A DNA stretch of 64,000 nt from positions 654,693-718,692 of the forward strand of contig VFIW01000007.1 of NCBI GenBank assembly GCA_006386115.1, written 5' to 3'. A program made the position numbers and the translations under genes. The notes beneath the pieces were generated by a model. It did not search any database, was not told where the DNA came from, and saw only the letters and a program-made list of their open reading frames with translations. The stretch is from Globisporangium splendens (taxonomy: Eukaryota > Oomycota > Peronosporomycetes > Pythiales > Pythiaceae). This document shows, piece after piece, positions 1 to 10,233 of this stretch (the first letter of the stretch is position 1; every line of letters starts with the position of its first letter).

Positions 1-58
1 TAGTGCTGCTGTCTCGTTTTTTGCTGTGCTCGTAACCTGTATTCTGTGTGCTAAATAG

Positions 59-1037
59 CACCGTTTTGCTGGGAACACGATCATTGAACTCGGCTGTGGC
101 ATCGGTACGACGATTGCCATCTCGAATGGTCCGTGCTGACTGCGTTTCCCAATAGCTCACGGTGTGTTTGCAACTTCGTAGGGTTTGCTGCGATTGCTGC
201 TTCGCGATTTGCGCGCTTGGTGTACGCAACCGATGCGGATGTCGCGGCCCTGGAGTTGACCCAACGAAACGTCGATCGCAACTGTCATGTACGAAATAGC
301 GGATCTGCGGTAGCTCCATAAACTGTGTGCGTTGCTGTGGAGCTTTCTCATCTTTGCTTGCACCTGGGGTCAGGGCAACCTTCGGCTCCGATACTTTGAC
401 TGGGCATCCAAATTCATGAGCGCACCAGAGGGCACTCCAAGTATCTATCAGTGGGCACATGGTGATTATGAAGAAGTCTCCAGAACCGATACTATCATCG
501 CCAGGTAAGTCGCGCCGTTCTTTCGACACAGTTGAGCTTTGACCGATGAGCTAATCACTTTTGAATGTGGCGTACTCTGATTGCAGCGATGTGTTTTACG
601 ATGACGAGACAACGGAGGCGTTCCTAGCAGCTCTGTATGAGTTGATGCTTCAAAACTCGCGTTTGACTGCGATCGTGACACTGGAGAAGCGTGTCGTGTT
701 CTCAGCGTACACGATGTCTACGATTTCGCTGGGCTACGACACTTTCCAGGAGCATCTGTGTCACCACGATCGCACACACCACACTCCCGTGAATGCTACG
801 ACACCTAATCGAGTGATTTGCCAAATGTGCGCTGCTAGCGAAGCCAAAGACCAGACACGAGGGGGAAGCAGTAGTTCCGTTTCGGACCGGCGAACTTCTT
901 CAAACACGTTGTTTGTAGCGCGTCCAATTCTGGTCACTGACATTCCTCATGCATTTCAGTACGAGCGAATCTCCACGCTGATGCTGTGGGAGATTACTGC
1001 AACTGTAAACCCAGCATCGACAGGAAACCAGTCATGA
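59..1037 (+). CDS. METTL22: METTL22-like methyltransferase, 5' end outside window
   Basis: Seven-beta-strand SAM-dependent methyltransferase of the METTL22 (lysine methyltransferase) family; catalysis and family are inferred from motifs. Exons that keep frame: 59-128, 182-288, 374-504, 587-1037, with stop TGA at 1035. Motif I reads IIELGCGIGTT, the acidic post-I motif VYATDADVAALELT, and the later strand IIASDVFYDDETTEAF matches the family's (A)SDVxYD motif. TLEKR and a closing FQYERISTLMLWEI also fit METTL22. The start codon and N-terminal exons lie to the left of the window. A low-complexity insert (about residues DQTRGGSSSSVS) separates the last two conserved blocks. It converges on the enoyl-CoA hydratase gene. 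A different METTL21/22-class member remains possible. Confidence 0.75.
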
Positions 1038-1139
1038 GGAAGTAAGCTGCATGCAGTTCCCAGGGGATAACTGAACACCAATAAAGGTAAATCTTCCATC
1101 TTATTGCACAAACAAACATCATCAATGGAGTGGAGTCGT

Positions 1140-2313
1140 TTATTCTCCTTTGTAGCTCGGCTTGCGCTTCTCTCGGAACGCCTGCAGACCTTCCAGACGA
1201 TCCTTCGTTGGGATCACTTGCGCGTAGCACGCGCGCTCGATCGCCATACCCGTGGACTGGTCGACCTCAAAACCCTTGGTGATCGCTTCCTTCGCCATCC
1301 GCACGCCGATCGGCCCGTTCGGCAGAATCTCACGCGCAAGCTCGAGCGCTCTGTCCAGCGCCTTGCTTTCATCCACCGCGTAGTCGACAAGACCGATCTT
1401 CTCGGCAGCGTCAGCACCAATGCGGCGGCTTGTGTAAATCAGTTCTTTCGCCTTGGAGAGACCTAAAACCAACACAAACAAACAGAAAAGCACTAGCAAT
1501 GTCAGTGGCGAGGCAATGCATGTGTATAAAGTCATTCAGTAATTGCTTCGTACCAATCAAACGTGGGAGACGCTGGGTTCCACCTGCGCCGGGGATAATT
1601 GCCAGTGAGGTCTCTGGGCACCCAAGAAGCGCTTTCGCTCCAGCGATGCGGAAGTCGCACGAAAGAGCCATTTCCAGACCTCCGCCCAAAGCAGCACCTT
1701 CAATAGCAGCGATCGTAGGCATAGGGAGCTGCTCCAGCTCAGTGAAACCACTTCGAAGACCAAAGACAGTTGCTGCAGCCTGACAATGACGAACATGGGT
1801 ACACACACTCAGGCAAGTCAGAATCAAATGCAGCCACTGCTTGCTGGCTATAACAATCGACTATACTTTTACAGCCCCCGCACCTCTTCTGGAGTCATCT
1901 TAATGCGCTCCTTCAAGTCAGCACCCGCGCAAAACACTGAAGCAAAGCACACACATGCCTCTGTCAGTCGGTCATTATTCTCGCAATTGTCCCATTGCTC
2001 ACTGCACGCTACCTTTTGGCACAGTGCTCTGGAGGACCACGACGCGCACGTTCGTGTCGAAGCGGACCATGTCCATCGCCTGGCGGAACTCGACCATCAT
2101 CTGTTTGCCGAGCGCATTGCGCGCGTCGGGGCGGTTCATCGTGAACAGCGCGACGCCGGCGTGGTCGCCGTCGAGCAGCTCCACTTTGAACTGCGGAGCT
2201 GTCGTGTCAGATGACACAACGCTGAACGCGCGGCCATGAGACGCACTCAGCGCAGTGCGGCGGGTAATGACGCTGCTGCTGTTCTTCGCGTGGCGCGCAA
2301 GGAGCATCGCCAT
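1140..2313 (-). CDS. AUH: Mitochondrial enoyl-CoA hydratase, AUH (methylglutaconyl-CoA hydratase) type
   Basis: Crotonase-fold hydratase, most like AUH, which hydrates 3-methylglutaconyl-CoA in leucine breakdown in mitochondria. Four exons in frame (complement): 2013-2313, 1884-1936, 1554-1779, 1140-1462, giving 300 residues. The N-terminus ([19 protein letters not shown]) is basic, hydroxylated and acid-free, as in a mitochondrial presequence. The first oxyanion-hole segment is [10 protein letters not shown], the second [32 protein letters not shown] supplies the region with the conserved acid, and the C-terminus [15 protein letters not shown] ending is near-identical to animal AUH. The donor of intron 2 was chosen because it preserves the exact AUH spacing between ADLKER and [13 protein letters not shown]2 is the main alternative. 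It is divergent with eL15 across about 430 bp. Confidence 0.9.
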
Positions 2314-2745
2314 CACTCTCTCTCTCTCTCTTCAATGCCGATCTGGAACTGAAGAGCGTCACAGCCCCATGCTGTGTGATTAGAAGCACGACATCGTCGA
2401 CGAATGATAAGAAGACGATCCCTAATTCGTACTTAACAGGGATACTTCAAGTTAGCAGGTGACTGTCAGTTGTCATGCTAAGTACGGGTTGGTGAGGTTG
2501 CACGAAGGGTTAGAAACCGGTGTTCAAACGGTACACCGTCTCTCTCTGCTTGCTGAACACAGAGTTTAACAGTCGCACGAATGTACAAACAACCGCTTTC
2601 AATACCGGTATACCGTCATTTCCTCGTTCCTTACCGGTACACAAACTGAAAAATGAATGGCTGGCTGGCTGTGATCGCTCGTTATTGGAAATGGAGGTGT
2701 GTGTGCAGTCTTGGTCATTTAGCCTTTTAAGCCAAGCCAGGAATC
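2314..2745. promoter_or_regulatory. Divergent intergenic region, hydratase / eL15, with CT tract
   Basis: Gene-free 432 bp between two divergent start codons. It holds a pure CT dinucleotide run at about 2315-2331 just upstream of the hydratase ATG, and several short near-repeats of ACCGGTATACCG type around 2518-2640. A TCATTTAGCCTTTT stretch at about 2715 resembles the oomycete initiator/FPR core and lies 30 bp before the eL15 start. No coding signal was seen. Confidence 0.4.
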
Positions 2746-3363
2746 ATGGGTGCCTACAAGTATTTGGAAGAATTGTGGAAGCGCAAGCAGTCGGATGTGC
2801 TCCGTTTCTTGCTCCGTGTGCGTGCCTGGGAGTACCGCCAGCTGCCAGTGATCCACCGCGTGAACGGCCCAACCCGTGTCGACAAGGCTCGTCGTCTCGG
2901 ATACAAGGCCAAGCAGGGCTACGTCATTGCTCGTGTCGCCGTGCGTCGTGGCGGCCGCAAACGCCCAAACTCGAAGGGTATTGTGTACGGTAAGCCAAAG
3001 CACCACGGTATCAACCAGCTCAAGTTCGAACGCAACTTGCGTTCGGTGGCCGAGGAGCGTGCCGGCAACAAGTTCACCAACTTGCGCGTGCTCAACTCGT
3101 ACTGGGTGAACCAGGACGCGACGTACAAGTACTTCGAGGTGATCCTCGTCGACTACTCGCACAAGACGATCCGTCGCGACCCTCGTATCAACTGGATCGC
3201 CAACGCCGTGCACAAGGGCCGCCAGCAGCGTGGTCTCACCTCGGCTGGTCGCCAGGGCCGTGGTCTCCGCAAGCGTGGCCACCGCGCCAACAAGATCCAG
3301 GGTTCGTCGCACCGCCAAAACTGGAAGCGCCGCAACACCTTGTCGCTCCGCCGCTACCGTTAG
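2746..3363 (+). CDS. RPL15: Large-subunit ribosomal protein eL15
   Basis: Cytosolic 60S ribosomal protein eL15 (L15e), 205 residues, intronless, the usual family length. It starts [17 protein letters not shown], keeps the very conserved [11 protein letters not shown], the [19 protein letters not shown] block, and [11 protein letters not shown], and ends [12 protein letters not shown]. The high Arg/Lys content is expected for an rRNA-binding protein. Codon use is strongly C/G-ending, as expected for a highly expressed gene. Identity is certain from the sequence. Confidence 0.98.
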   Translation: MGAYKYLEELWKRKQSDVLRFLLRVRAWEYRQLPVIHRVNGPTRVDKARRLGYKAKQGYVIARVAVRRGGRKRPNSKGIVYGKPKHHGINQLKFERNLRSVAEERAGNKFTNLRVLNSYWVNQDATYKYFEVILVDYSHKTIRRDPRINWIANAVHKGRQQRGLTSAGRQGRGLRKRGHRANKIQGSSHRQNWKRRNTLSLRRYR

Positions 3364-3944
3364 ACGCGACGCTCGTCGTGACTGCGTCGTCGTGTCGACC
3401 TTGGTTCGCAAATGGCTTAATGCGCTCGTGGGTCCGCGCTCGCTGCTGGTCGGTTCGCTCGCTTCTCTCTACAGCGCGTTTGTATTTCGTTTAGGTTCGT
3501 CTCGGAGCTTATTAAGTGTAGGGTTTGTGTCGAGCTAACGACATAAAACGCGAATGTAATCAAAAGGGGCAGCGTCTTGCTTGCTGGCTGGTGTCGTGGC
3601 GCCATGGCATATTCACAACAACTATTATTGAAGAAGGTCTCTCTATTTGCATTTCGACTTGTTTCTTTGGTCTTTCACAGCGGTCAAATTGCTGCCGAAT
3701 GTCTCCTTGCAGATCTCTATATAGACTTTAAAAGGTCCGATGTTGGCAGCCTAGGCTCACTTTGCATTAGAAAACGGTGAGGAAACGTGCTTCTTTGCAC
3801 ACAAAGCGCACATGCACCTAAACGAATCGAGCGCGCTCAATGTGTATGTGTATGCGAGTCTGCCTCTACATAATGCCATAATGCTGCTATCTTCTGTGTT
3901 TGTGTCCACAGGTGCGCTGGGTGCAGAAGCGCGGCGCAAGCGAG
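3364..3944. other. Intergenic, eL15 to PP2C
   Basis: About 580 bp without a supported gene. It contains the eL15 3' region (T-rich around 3480-3560) and the PP2C promoter. A possible upstream PP2C leader could be spliced in at the AG before 3912, because the frame VRWVQKRGASE continues upstream of the chosen ATG. No upstream exon could be identified. Confidence 0.35.
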
Positions 3945-5216
3945 ATGGCGGGCTCCTTCCACTGCTGCCAGTGTGTGAGCGTCTATGAGGAAATGGTGAG
4001 CGGTGAGATCTGCGGCTCTCGTATGCAGTTCACTGCAGAACTCCCTCTAACGCGCGCGTGATGCGTGGCTGCTGTGTAGAACCCCGAGAACCGCAAGACG
4101 ATGGAAGACACGGTGCGCGTCGTCGACGGGCTGCTCCTCAACCCAAAGAATGGGTTCTTTGCCGTGTACGATGGCCACGGAGGTTGGTGTATTGAGCGCT
4201 GCTAAAGCTCCATTTGGCTCATTGTAGGATTAACGCAACCACTTTCGCTTAGGGCGAGATGTTTCCGTGTACTTGCAGCGCACGCTGCATGAAAACCTGA
4301 CGACGGAGTTGCAGCTTCCAGATGACGGGAGCACGATCGAGCAGCGGATAGAGAGGTGCGTTCCATATATCGTAACGCATGGCTCCTTATGCTTGTTACG
4401 CCTTTCTAAATGGGACTCCGTTCTCTATAGGGCGTACGTGATCACGGATCTCGAGTGCTGCCAGTCGTTCGCGGGTTCCGTGGGCTCCACGGCCGTCACG
4501 GCGCTGCTGCTCGAGCAGGGCGAAGGGCGTACGCTCTTCACGTCCAACGTCGGCGACAGGCGAGATGCTGCCTTACCTTGTCTATAAAGTGCATAGGCCA
4601 CCTAGTTCGCTGACGCTGTTTATCTCTACTGGTGCAGTCGTGCGGTGATTTGCCACAATGGGCATGCGGTTCAGCTCACGAAAGACCACAAAGCGGACGA
4701 TCCGGACGAGATGGCGCGCATCGTGGACCACGGAGGGTTTGTGGTCCAGCACCGCGTCTCGGGGGTCTTGGCCGTCTCCAGGTTCGTCCATGCCGTCCAA
4801 TATGATGACAGCCTGCGAGAAATTGCGAAGTCTTGTTAATTCCTCCCCTGTACGTCTCCATTTTTGTGAAATTAATAGGAGCTTTGGCGACAAAGATCTC
4901 AAGCAGTTCGTTATTGCCAGGCCCACGACTGCGGTCACCCGGTATGATGCGTGTTCTGTCACTCGACGGTTGGTTATCTTGGGACGTCATTTGCATATTT
5001 GTGTGTGCTTTTAACAGGCTTGGACCAGCGCACGAGTACCCGTTTCTCGTGCTCGCATGCGATGGCGTGTGGGACGAGCTCAGCAACCAGGAGGTGGTCG
5101 ATTTGGTCGCAAAGCTGCCGCCTAGTCAGCGCGAGAACGCCGCGCGTGTCGTCGTAGAAGAAGCGATGGCGCGTGAAAGCTGCGACAACATCTCGGCCGT
5201 TGTTGTGTTCTTCTAG
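3945..5216 (+). CDS. PP2C-family Ser/Thr protein phosphatase
   Basis: Metal-dependent (PPM/PP2C) phosphatase of 263 residues. Seven exons keep frame: 3945-3995, 4080-4182, 4253-4355, 4431-4559, 4638-4781, 4879-4941, 5018-5216. Family motifs in order: [15 protein letters not shown] (metal-binding Asp), [59 protein letters not shown] (metal Asp) and [13 protein letters not shown] at the C-terminus. Length equals the bare catalytic core. No targeting signal was seen. The fourth intron (4560-4637) has a GC donor; only this join gives the universal GDSRAV motif. The ATG at 3945 is the first in the exon; a spliced-in upstream start is possible. Substrate unknown. Confidence 0.9.
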
Positions 5217-5473
5217 CTCCTTTACAGCACGATGAGGATGCGCCGAGTATGTTGAGTGCATTGCGCAAGTGAAAAGGCGTGAGAAAAGGACAACTACAAC
5301 GAAATGGAAACATTGGGAGAAGCAACCAATTGTAGTTCTAGATCAACTGTAAGTACATGTAGTTACGACAATGCATAATGGACCCATGCATATACACTAC
5401 GAGAGACATCGACACTCACGAGAAAAGACTTGTTGGCGTATTTTCCCTTTGGAAAATAGAGAAAGACTACCAC

Positions 5474-7272
5474 TTAAACGCAGAGTTTGTGGTCATCATC
5501 ATCGCCTGTAGCAGTGGTCTTTGGGGCTGATGCCGCTGGAGTTGGCGCTGGAGCCTTCCCGACGGGCATTTCCTGCTTAGGGCTGTTGTTCTCAGTGTAC
5601 CCGTGGACAGCACCTGGAACATCGGCATTCCCGTTTGGCTTGGACGCGGCTGGAGTTGGCACTGGAGCAGCTCCTCCTGTGCTCTTGGAGGTCGTGCTCG
5701 CTGGAGTCGCAGCTGGAGCAGGAGCTCCAGGCGCCTTGACTTGAGTGGGTTGCGAAGCAGCAGGAGTTGGTGACGGTCCTTTAGCACCACCCGCTGGTGT
5801 AGTTGTGGCAGGGGTAGCCTTTGGAGCTGGAGGGTTTGGACCATTACCACCAGTGTTGACAGGTGGGTTTTGTGGGGTCGTCGCAGCAGGGGTTGATGGC
5901 TTCTGAGGGGTGGTAGCAGCAGGAGTAGCCTTTGGAGCTGGAGTCGTCGCAGCAGGGGTAGCCTTTGGAGCCGGAGGGTTTGGACCATTACCACCAGTGT
6001 TGACAGGTGGGTTTTGTGGGGTCGTCGCAGCAGGGGTTGATGGCTTCTGAGGGGTGGTAGCAGCAGGAGTAGCCTTTGGAGCTGGAGTCGTCGCAGCAGG
6101 GGTAGCCTTTGGAGCCGGAGGGTTTGGACCATTACCACCAGTGTTGACAGGTGGGTTTTGTGGGGTCGTCGCAGCAGGGGTTGATGGCTTCTGAGGGGTG
6201 GTAGCAGCAGGAGTAGCCTTTGGAGCTGGAGTCGTCGCAGCAGGAGTGGCCTTTGGAGCTGGAGTCGTCGCAGCAGGAGTGGCCTTTGGAGCTGGAGTTT
6301 GCTTTGGAGCCTCCGTTGTTGGAGCTGGCGTCGCCTTTGGAGCCTCAGTAGTTGGAGCTGGCGTCGCTTTTGGAGCCTCCGTGGTTGGAGCTGGCGTCGC
6401 CTTTGGAGCCTCCGTGGTTGGAGCTGGGGTTTGCTTTGGAGCCTCCGTGGTTGGAGCTGGCGTCGACTTTGGAGCCTCAGTAGTTGGAGCTGGTGTCGCC
6501 TTTGGAGCCTCAGTAGTTGGAGCTGGCGTCACCTTTGGAGTCTCAGTGGTTGGAGCTGGGGTTTGCTTTGGCGCTTCGGTAGTCGGAGCTGGGGTGATCT
6601 TTGGAGCGGTGGTAGCTGGTGTAGGTGGTGCAGTCGACTTGGTCGAAGGAATCGGTGTCGCGACAACTGGAACCTTAGTGCATGGCTTGGTCGTCGTTGG
6701 TTCCTTCGATGGGTACTGGTATTGTGCGGCTGGGTGACCACGACTGGGTTCGAAGGCTTCTTGATCGAGGTCGACGAGTCCGCCGAAGGAGTCGCAGCTG
6801 GTGGCGCCGTGACCACGACTGGGTTCGAAGGCTTCTTGATCGAGGTCGACGAGTCCGCCGAAGGAGTCGCAGCTGGTGGCGCCGTGACCACCACTGGGTT
6901 CGAAGGCTTCTTGATCGAGGTCGACGAGTCGCCAAAGCTCTGTTGCGGCGAATTATCGTTGTTGCTGTTGCTGCTGGCGGTAACTGGGGTCGTGGCAGCG
7001 ACGGGCTTTGGTGTATCTACGACTGGACCTCGAAGGTTCTTGCCGCTCAAACCAGCGTTCCCGTAGCTGTTGCCATTGCTGTTGTCATTGCTGTTGTAGC
7101 CGTTGTTGTTACCGCCCATGGATGGGAAGCCGTTGAAGCCACCGCTGAAGCCAATCTGGGCGGCGTTGTTGCCGCCGTAAGCGCCACCGAACGTCGCATC
7201 CGCGCTGTGAGCAGTCAGTGCGGCGATGACCGCGACGGCGATCGTGATCTTCTTGATACAGGCAAACACCAT
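5474..7272 (-). CDS. Secreted Pro/Thr/Ala-rich repeat protein (mucin-like), with frame break
   Basis: Predicted extracellular or wall-associated protein. A clear signal peptide (MVFACIKKITIAVAVIAALT, cut near SADA/TF) leads into a Gly/Asn-rich segment (GGNNAAQIGF, then repeated N/S/G). Three kinds of tandem repeat follow: a 25-residue DSSTSIKKPSNPVVV unit, an 11-residue TPAPTTEAPKx unit (about nine copies) and a 48-residue unit (three copies). The tail is acidic, with GDDDDHKLCV at the end. The first 200 codons and the remainder are in different frames; the switch falls near 6724-6740, where PSNPVVVT must join AAQYQYPSKEP. No good intron explains it, so it is a frameshift, an indel polymorphism or an assembly slip. 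Pro/Thr richness suggests heavy O-glycosylation. No RxLR, LFLAK or known enzyme domain is visible. Function unknown. Confidence 0.75.
5814..6245 (-). repeat. Three 144-bp tandem repeats (48 residues each)
   Basis: The marker GTTTGGACCATTACCACC recurs at 5834, 5978 and 6122, exactly 144 bp apart, and GTAGCCTTTGG at 5814, 5958 and 6102. Each unit encodes NTGGNGPNPPAPKATPAATT plus PAPK/PQKP/PQNPPV segments. Copies are nearly identical, pointing to recent expansion or homogenisation. Confidence 0.9.
6296..6610 (-). repeat. 33-bp tandem repeats encoding TPAPTTEAPKx
   Basis: GGAGCCTC-type cores recur every 33 bp (for example 6306 and 6339). About nine copies encode TPAPTTEAPK followed by A, Q, S or V. 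The period is a multiple of three, so copy-number change keeps frame. Confidence 0.85.
6736..6932 (-). repeat. 75-bp tandem repeats, 2.6 copies
   Basis: Starts of GACCAC at 6736, 6811 and 6886 show an exact 75-bp period. Each unit encodes 25 residues including DSSTSIKKPSNPVVV. The frame break of the host gene lies directly at the downstream edge of the last copy. Confidence 0.9.
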
Positions 7273-9051
7273 TGTATCGTACTAGCGTTGTGAGTAGTAG
7301 AGCTGGAGAGAACCTTTCCGATGGGGTTCCTTACTGTCTGCTGATGTCTGGGATAGTGCTCACGAGAAAGCAAAATGGAGAATGAGAGCAGAGAGACGCT
7401 CTGCGCTTTCTTTCAGACCAGGGTGGTCATCCACCCGCGCTGTGCAGCACAGCCGCATAGGCACATAGGCAACAGAAGGCCGCGTCAAAACTACCCGAGA
7501 ACGAGATGCCAAAGTGTATCCTCTACAGCCATCTGGTGCCAATCAACCGGACCGAATAGTCGGTCCGACGAACAGCCTTTACCGTGAAAAGCCAGTCCAG
7601 TTAAGTCAATCTTGAAGTCCATACTGTACAAACCTGCATAAACACCCATATTGCTGTCAGATTATTGGGCGACGTCAACTGAAACATAGGGCTGCTGTGG
7701 GTGTTTAATCCGTTTAGCACTGCACAAACAGATAAAGTCAGAGTGACCAGCTGGGGGAGAGTTCCGACCACACGTCACAGGTGCTCTTTAACGGCGCGAC
7801 TGCGTGCGGAAATGCTACGACTGTAAAGGGTGGGGAGCACGCTGTGGGTGCGCTATCAACAGATGCCACGCCTGTCTGATTATCGGGAACGTTCCGCCAA
7901 AAAACTCTCGTTTTCCTTAACGCGCGCTGCTGCTATTAATACAGTAGCTGTCCATTGCTGCACATTACTGGGAGCGTGTTGCATTGCAACCAACATGCAA
8001 ATCACAGTTGTACTGATACGCCGATCGCAAAGAAACTTGCACACATGTGAGGAGCACGCAGGTACTAATTGAATGCTACGCTTTACCCAGAAGCCAGCCG
8101 TCGCGCGGATTCCGTTGTGACGACACCCGCATTGAAGAAATCGAAAGAGAAACAATTACGCGGCTGTTGTTTGCGTGCTCGCGGATTAGTTGCCGATGAT
8201 GACGACGTTTGGCCATGGAAGCGTGGACCTGCAGTGTGAGAATGCCAACGGCATTTGTGCTCTGATCATAGCAGAAGAAGCGCGTGTGGGAGAAGCATGC
8301 AGGCAAGTCAGCGTTTCGCATTGCCAGATAGCCAGGCTGCGTGGGCTTTCGATATACTGTACAAATTGAAGGACATCAGTGCAACGTCGCTCTTGTTTAC
8401 CCAGGATGGTGATTCGCTTCAAGAGTAATGAGATCTTGAATTGTTCCCTGCTGGACACTGAGTATAGTATCAACAAGCAGTCAGTCCACGTGGCCGGGGC
8501 TCATCAACAATAGCCTCGAGCATGTGTCGTTTTGGTCGTAGAGTCGCTCCGTGCACATCTTTGAGAACCAACGCCCTCGCATTCCCGCGCAAGTAAACAC
8601 GGGCGCCTGCGTTGCACTACTGAAAACTTATTAATACCTGTCGCGTGGGCACGTGCTCTGTAATACGCGAGTTGTGCCCACAATAGAGGCAGCTTCGAAT
8701 GAAGTTGTTGACCAAGTGCGCATGTGAACGCAGTAGGTACTGGCATCCGAACTTAACAACTTCAGATTTAATTAACCGATCAGGTCCGAATTAGCTGCAC
8801 TCCAGCGACAATTTTAGCCTTCCAGAACAGCTCGACAGAGAGCAATCTCCTCCATTACAAGACCGTCCTTTAAAGAAGAAGGTCAGATATCATTGGCTGA
8901 ATATTCGGCATAATTCGATTTTCAGCTAATCAGAGCGATTAGCGTTTCGGACGTTGACGTGTGCGTTTCGCACCCCAAAGCAAGCAAGCAACCCTCACCC
9001 ACTTTAGGAAGCCGACGAGCGACGACTGCTCTCTCCATAGCGATAGATAGA
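7273..9051. other. Long intergenic region, secreted protein / FAD synthase
   Basis: About 1.8 kb between divergent genes. No confident gene. Weak coding-like segments occur on the + strand at about 8200-8310 (frame beginning MMTTFGHGSVDLQCENANG) and about 8305-8428 (frame with DSQAAWAFDILYKLKD, stop TAA). A splice joining them would need a GC donor and an intron near 30 nt, so they are more likely relics than a gene. The GTG at 8959 opens the FAD synthase frame but is not an ATG. Confidence 0.3.
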
Positions 9052-10029
9052 ATGGTAGCCAGCCGCACGAGCATCCGCGAGACGATCCAGCACTTTGATG
9101 CATTCTACGCGAGCGTGGACGCAGACACACGCGCGCGCGTGCAAAAGGCGCTGGAGGTGATCCACCGCGCGATCGATATCTTCGGGCTGGAGGGCGTCTG
9201 CTTCAGCTTCAACGGAGGCAAGGACTCGACCGTCGTGCTGCATCTGCTGCGCATCGTCATCGCGAAGCGCGTGCTCGAGGAAGCGCAGCTCGCGGAGAAG
9301 GCGCGGATGGAGGCTTCCAGTAGCAGCAGCACCAAGACGGTGACTTCGCCGCGCCAATCCTTCGTGAGCCCCGCGCTTCTCCATGAAGACGACTTGGAGG
9401 CGCGCGTGGAGCAGGCCATGAAGCACGTGCCGGTGATGTACTTCGACTCGCACGACCAGTTCCCGGAAGTGCGCGATTTCATCCAACTGTGCGTCACCAA
9501 GTACTCGCTAAACTGCCACGTGTACAAGTGCTCGTTTGTGGAGGGCGTGAAGGATATCCTGGAGAAGCTGGGCATCAAGGGCATCTACATGGGTGTTCGC
9601 GGCGGCGACCCACACACAGAGGACTTGGAACATTACTCGCCAAGTACACCTGGGTGGCCTGCATTCCTGCGCGTGAACCCGATCCTGCGATGGACGTATG
9701 CCGACGTCTGGAGCTTCATGCGCGAGTGCAAGTTAGAGTACTGCAACCTCTACGACCACGGGTACGAAAACGGGAATGCTGATACTGTGCATGTTGCATA
9801 CTTGTGTGTTCTGACGAGATGCAAACGAATACTCACTGAATGTGGGGGCGTAATTGCTTGTAGATACACGTCACTGGGCAATATTTACGACACGGTGCAG
9901 AACCCAGCGCTTTGGCAGAAAGAAGGAGATTCGGAAGGTCACTACCTGCCTGCGTACGAGCTCAAAGACGGAAACTCGGAGCGCTGTGGGCGACAGAAGA
10001 AAGCGCATACGTCCTCGAAGTCCGACTGA
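9052..10029 (+). CDS. FLAD1: FAD synthase (FMN adenylyltransferase, PAPS-reductase fold)
   Basis: Transfers AMP from ATP to FMN to make FAD. Two exons, 9052-9761 and 9864-10029, give 291 residues. The PP-loop-type motif FSFNGGKDSTVV sits at residues 51-62. MGVRGGDPHTEDL, PGWPAFLRVNPILRWTYADVW and YDHGYTSLGN are the hallmark blocks shared by yeast Fad1 and the C-terminal half of human FLAD1. There is no molybdopterin-binding N-terminal domain, so it matches the short fungal form. ATG 9052 is the first in frame. The intron joins YDHG to YTSLGN exactly as in the family. Between the P-loop and the next block lies a Ser/Thr-rich insert. It converges with the MMTAG2 gene. Confidence 0.92.
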   Translation: MVASRTSIRETIQHFDAFYASVDADTRARVQKALEVIHRAIDIFGLEGVCFSFNGGKDSTVVLHLLRIVIAKRVLEEAQLAEKARMEASSSSSTKTVTSPRQSFVSPALLHEDDLEARVEQAMKHVPVMYFDSHDQFPEVRDFIQLCVTKYSLNCHVYKCSFVEGVKDILEKLGIKGIYMGVRGGDPHTEDLEHYSPSTPGWPAFLRVNPILRWTYADVWSFMRECKLEYCNLYDHGYENGNADTVHVAYLCVLTRCKRILTECGGVIACRYTSLGNIYDTVQNPALWQKEGDSEGHYLPAYELKDGNSERCGRQKKAHTSSKSD

Positions 10030-10233
10030 GACAAAGCGAAGGGCGAAGCTTGGGGAAACAGCAAAATATCAGTACAGCACATACACATAGAAGACTAGAG
10101 AACATACAAAGAACGCAGACGCTTTTGGTGAAGAGAGCCAATTGTATCTCTACGGGTATAAAAGAAAAAAGAACATACTTGGGTATCGACTCCATTTGCC
10201 ATCCTACATCCGCGTCATCTTCGCTCTCTGCAT

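Noticed and set aside
5474..7272. RxLR or Crinkler-type effector
   Set aside because: A signal peptide is present, but no RxLR-dEER or LFLAK motif follows; the protein is a repeat-rich wall or mucin type.
8200..8430. Possible two-exon gene upstream of FAD synthase
   Set aside because: Would need a GC donor and a roughly 30-nt intron, and neither piece matches a family.
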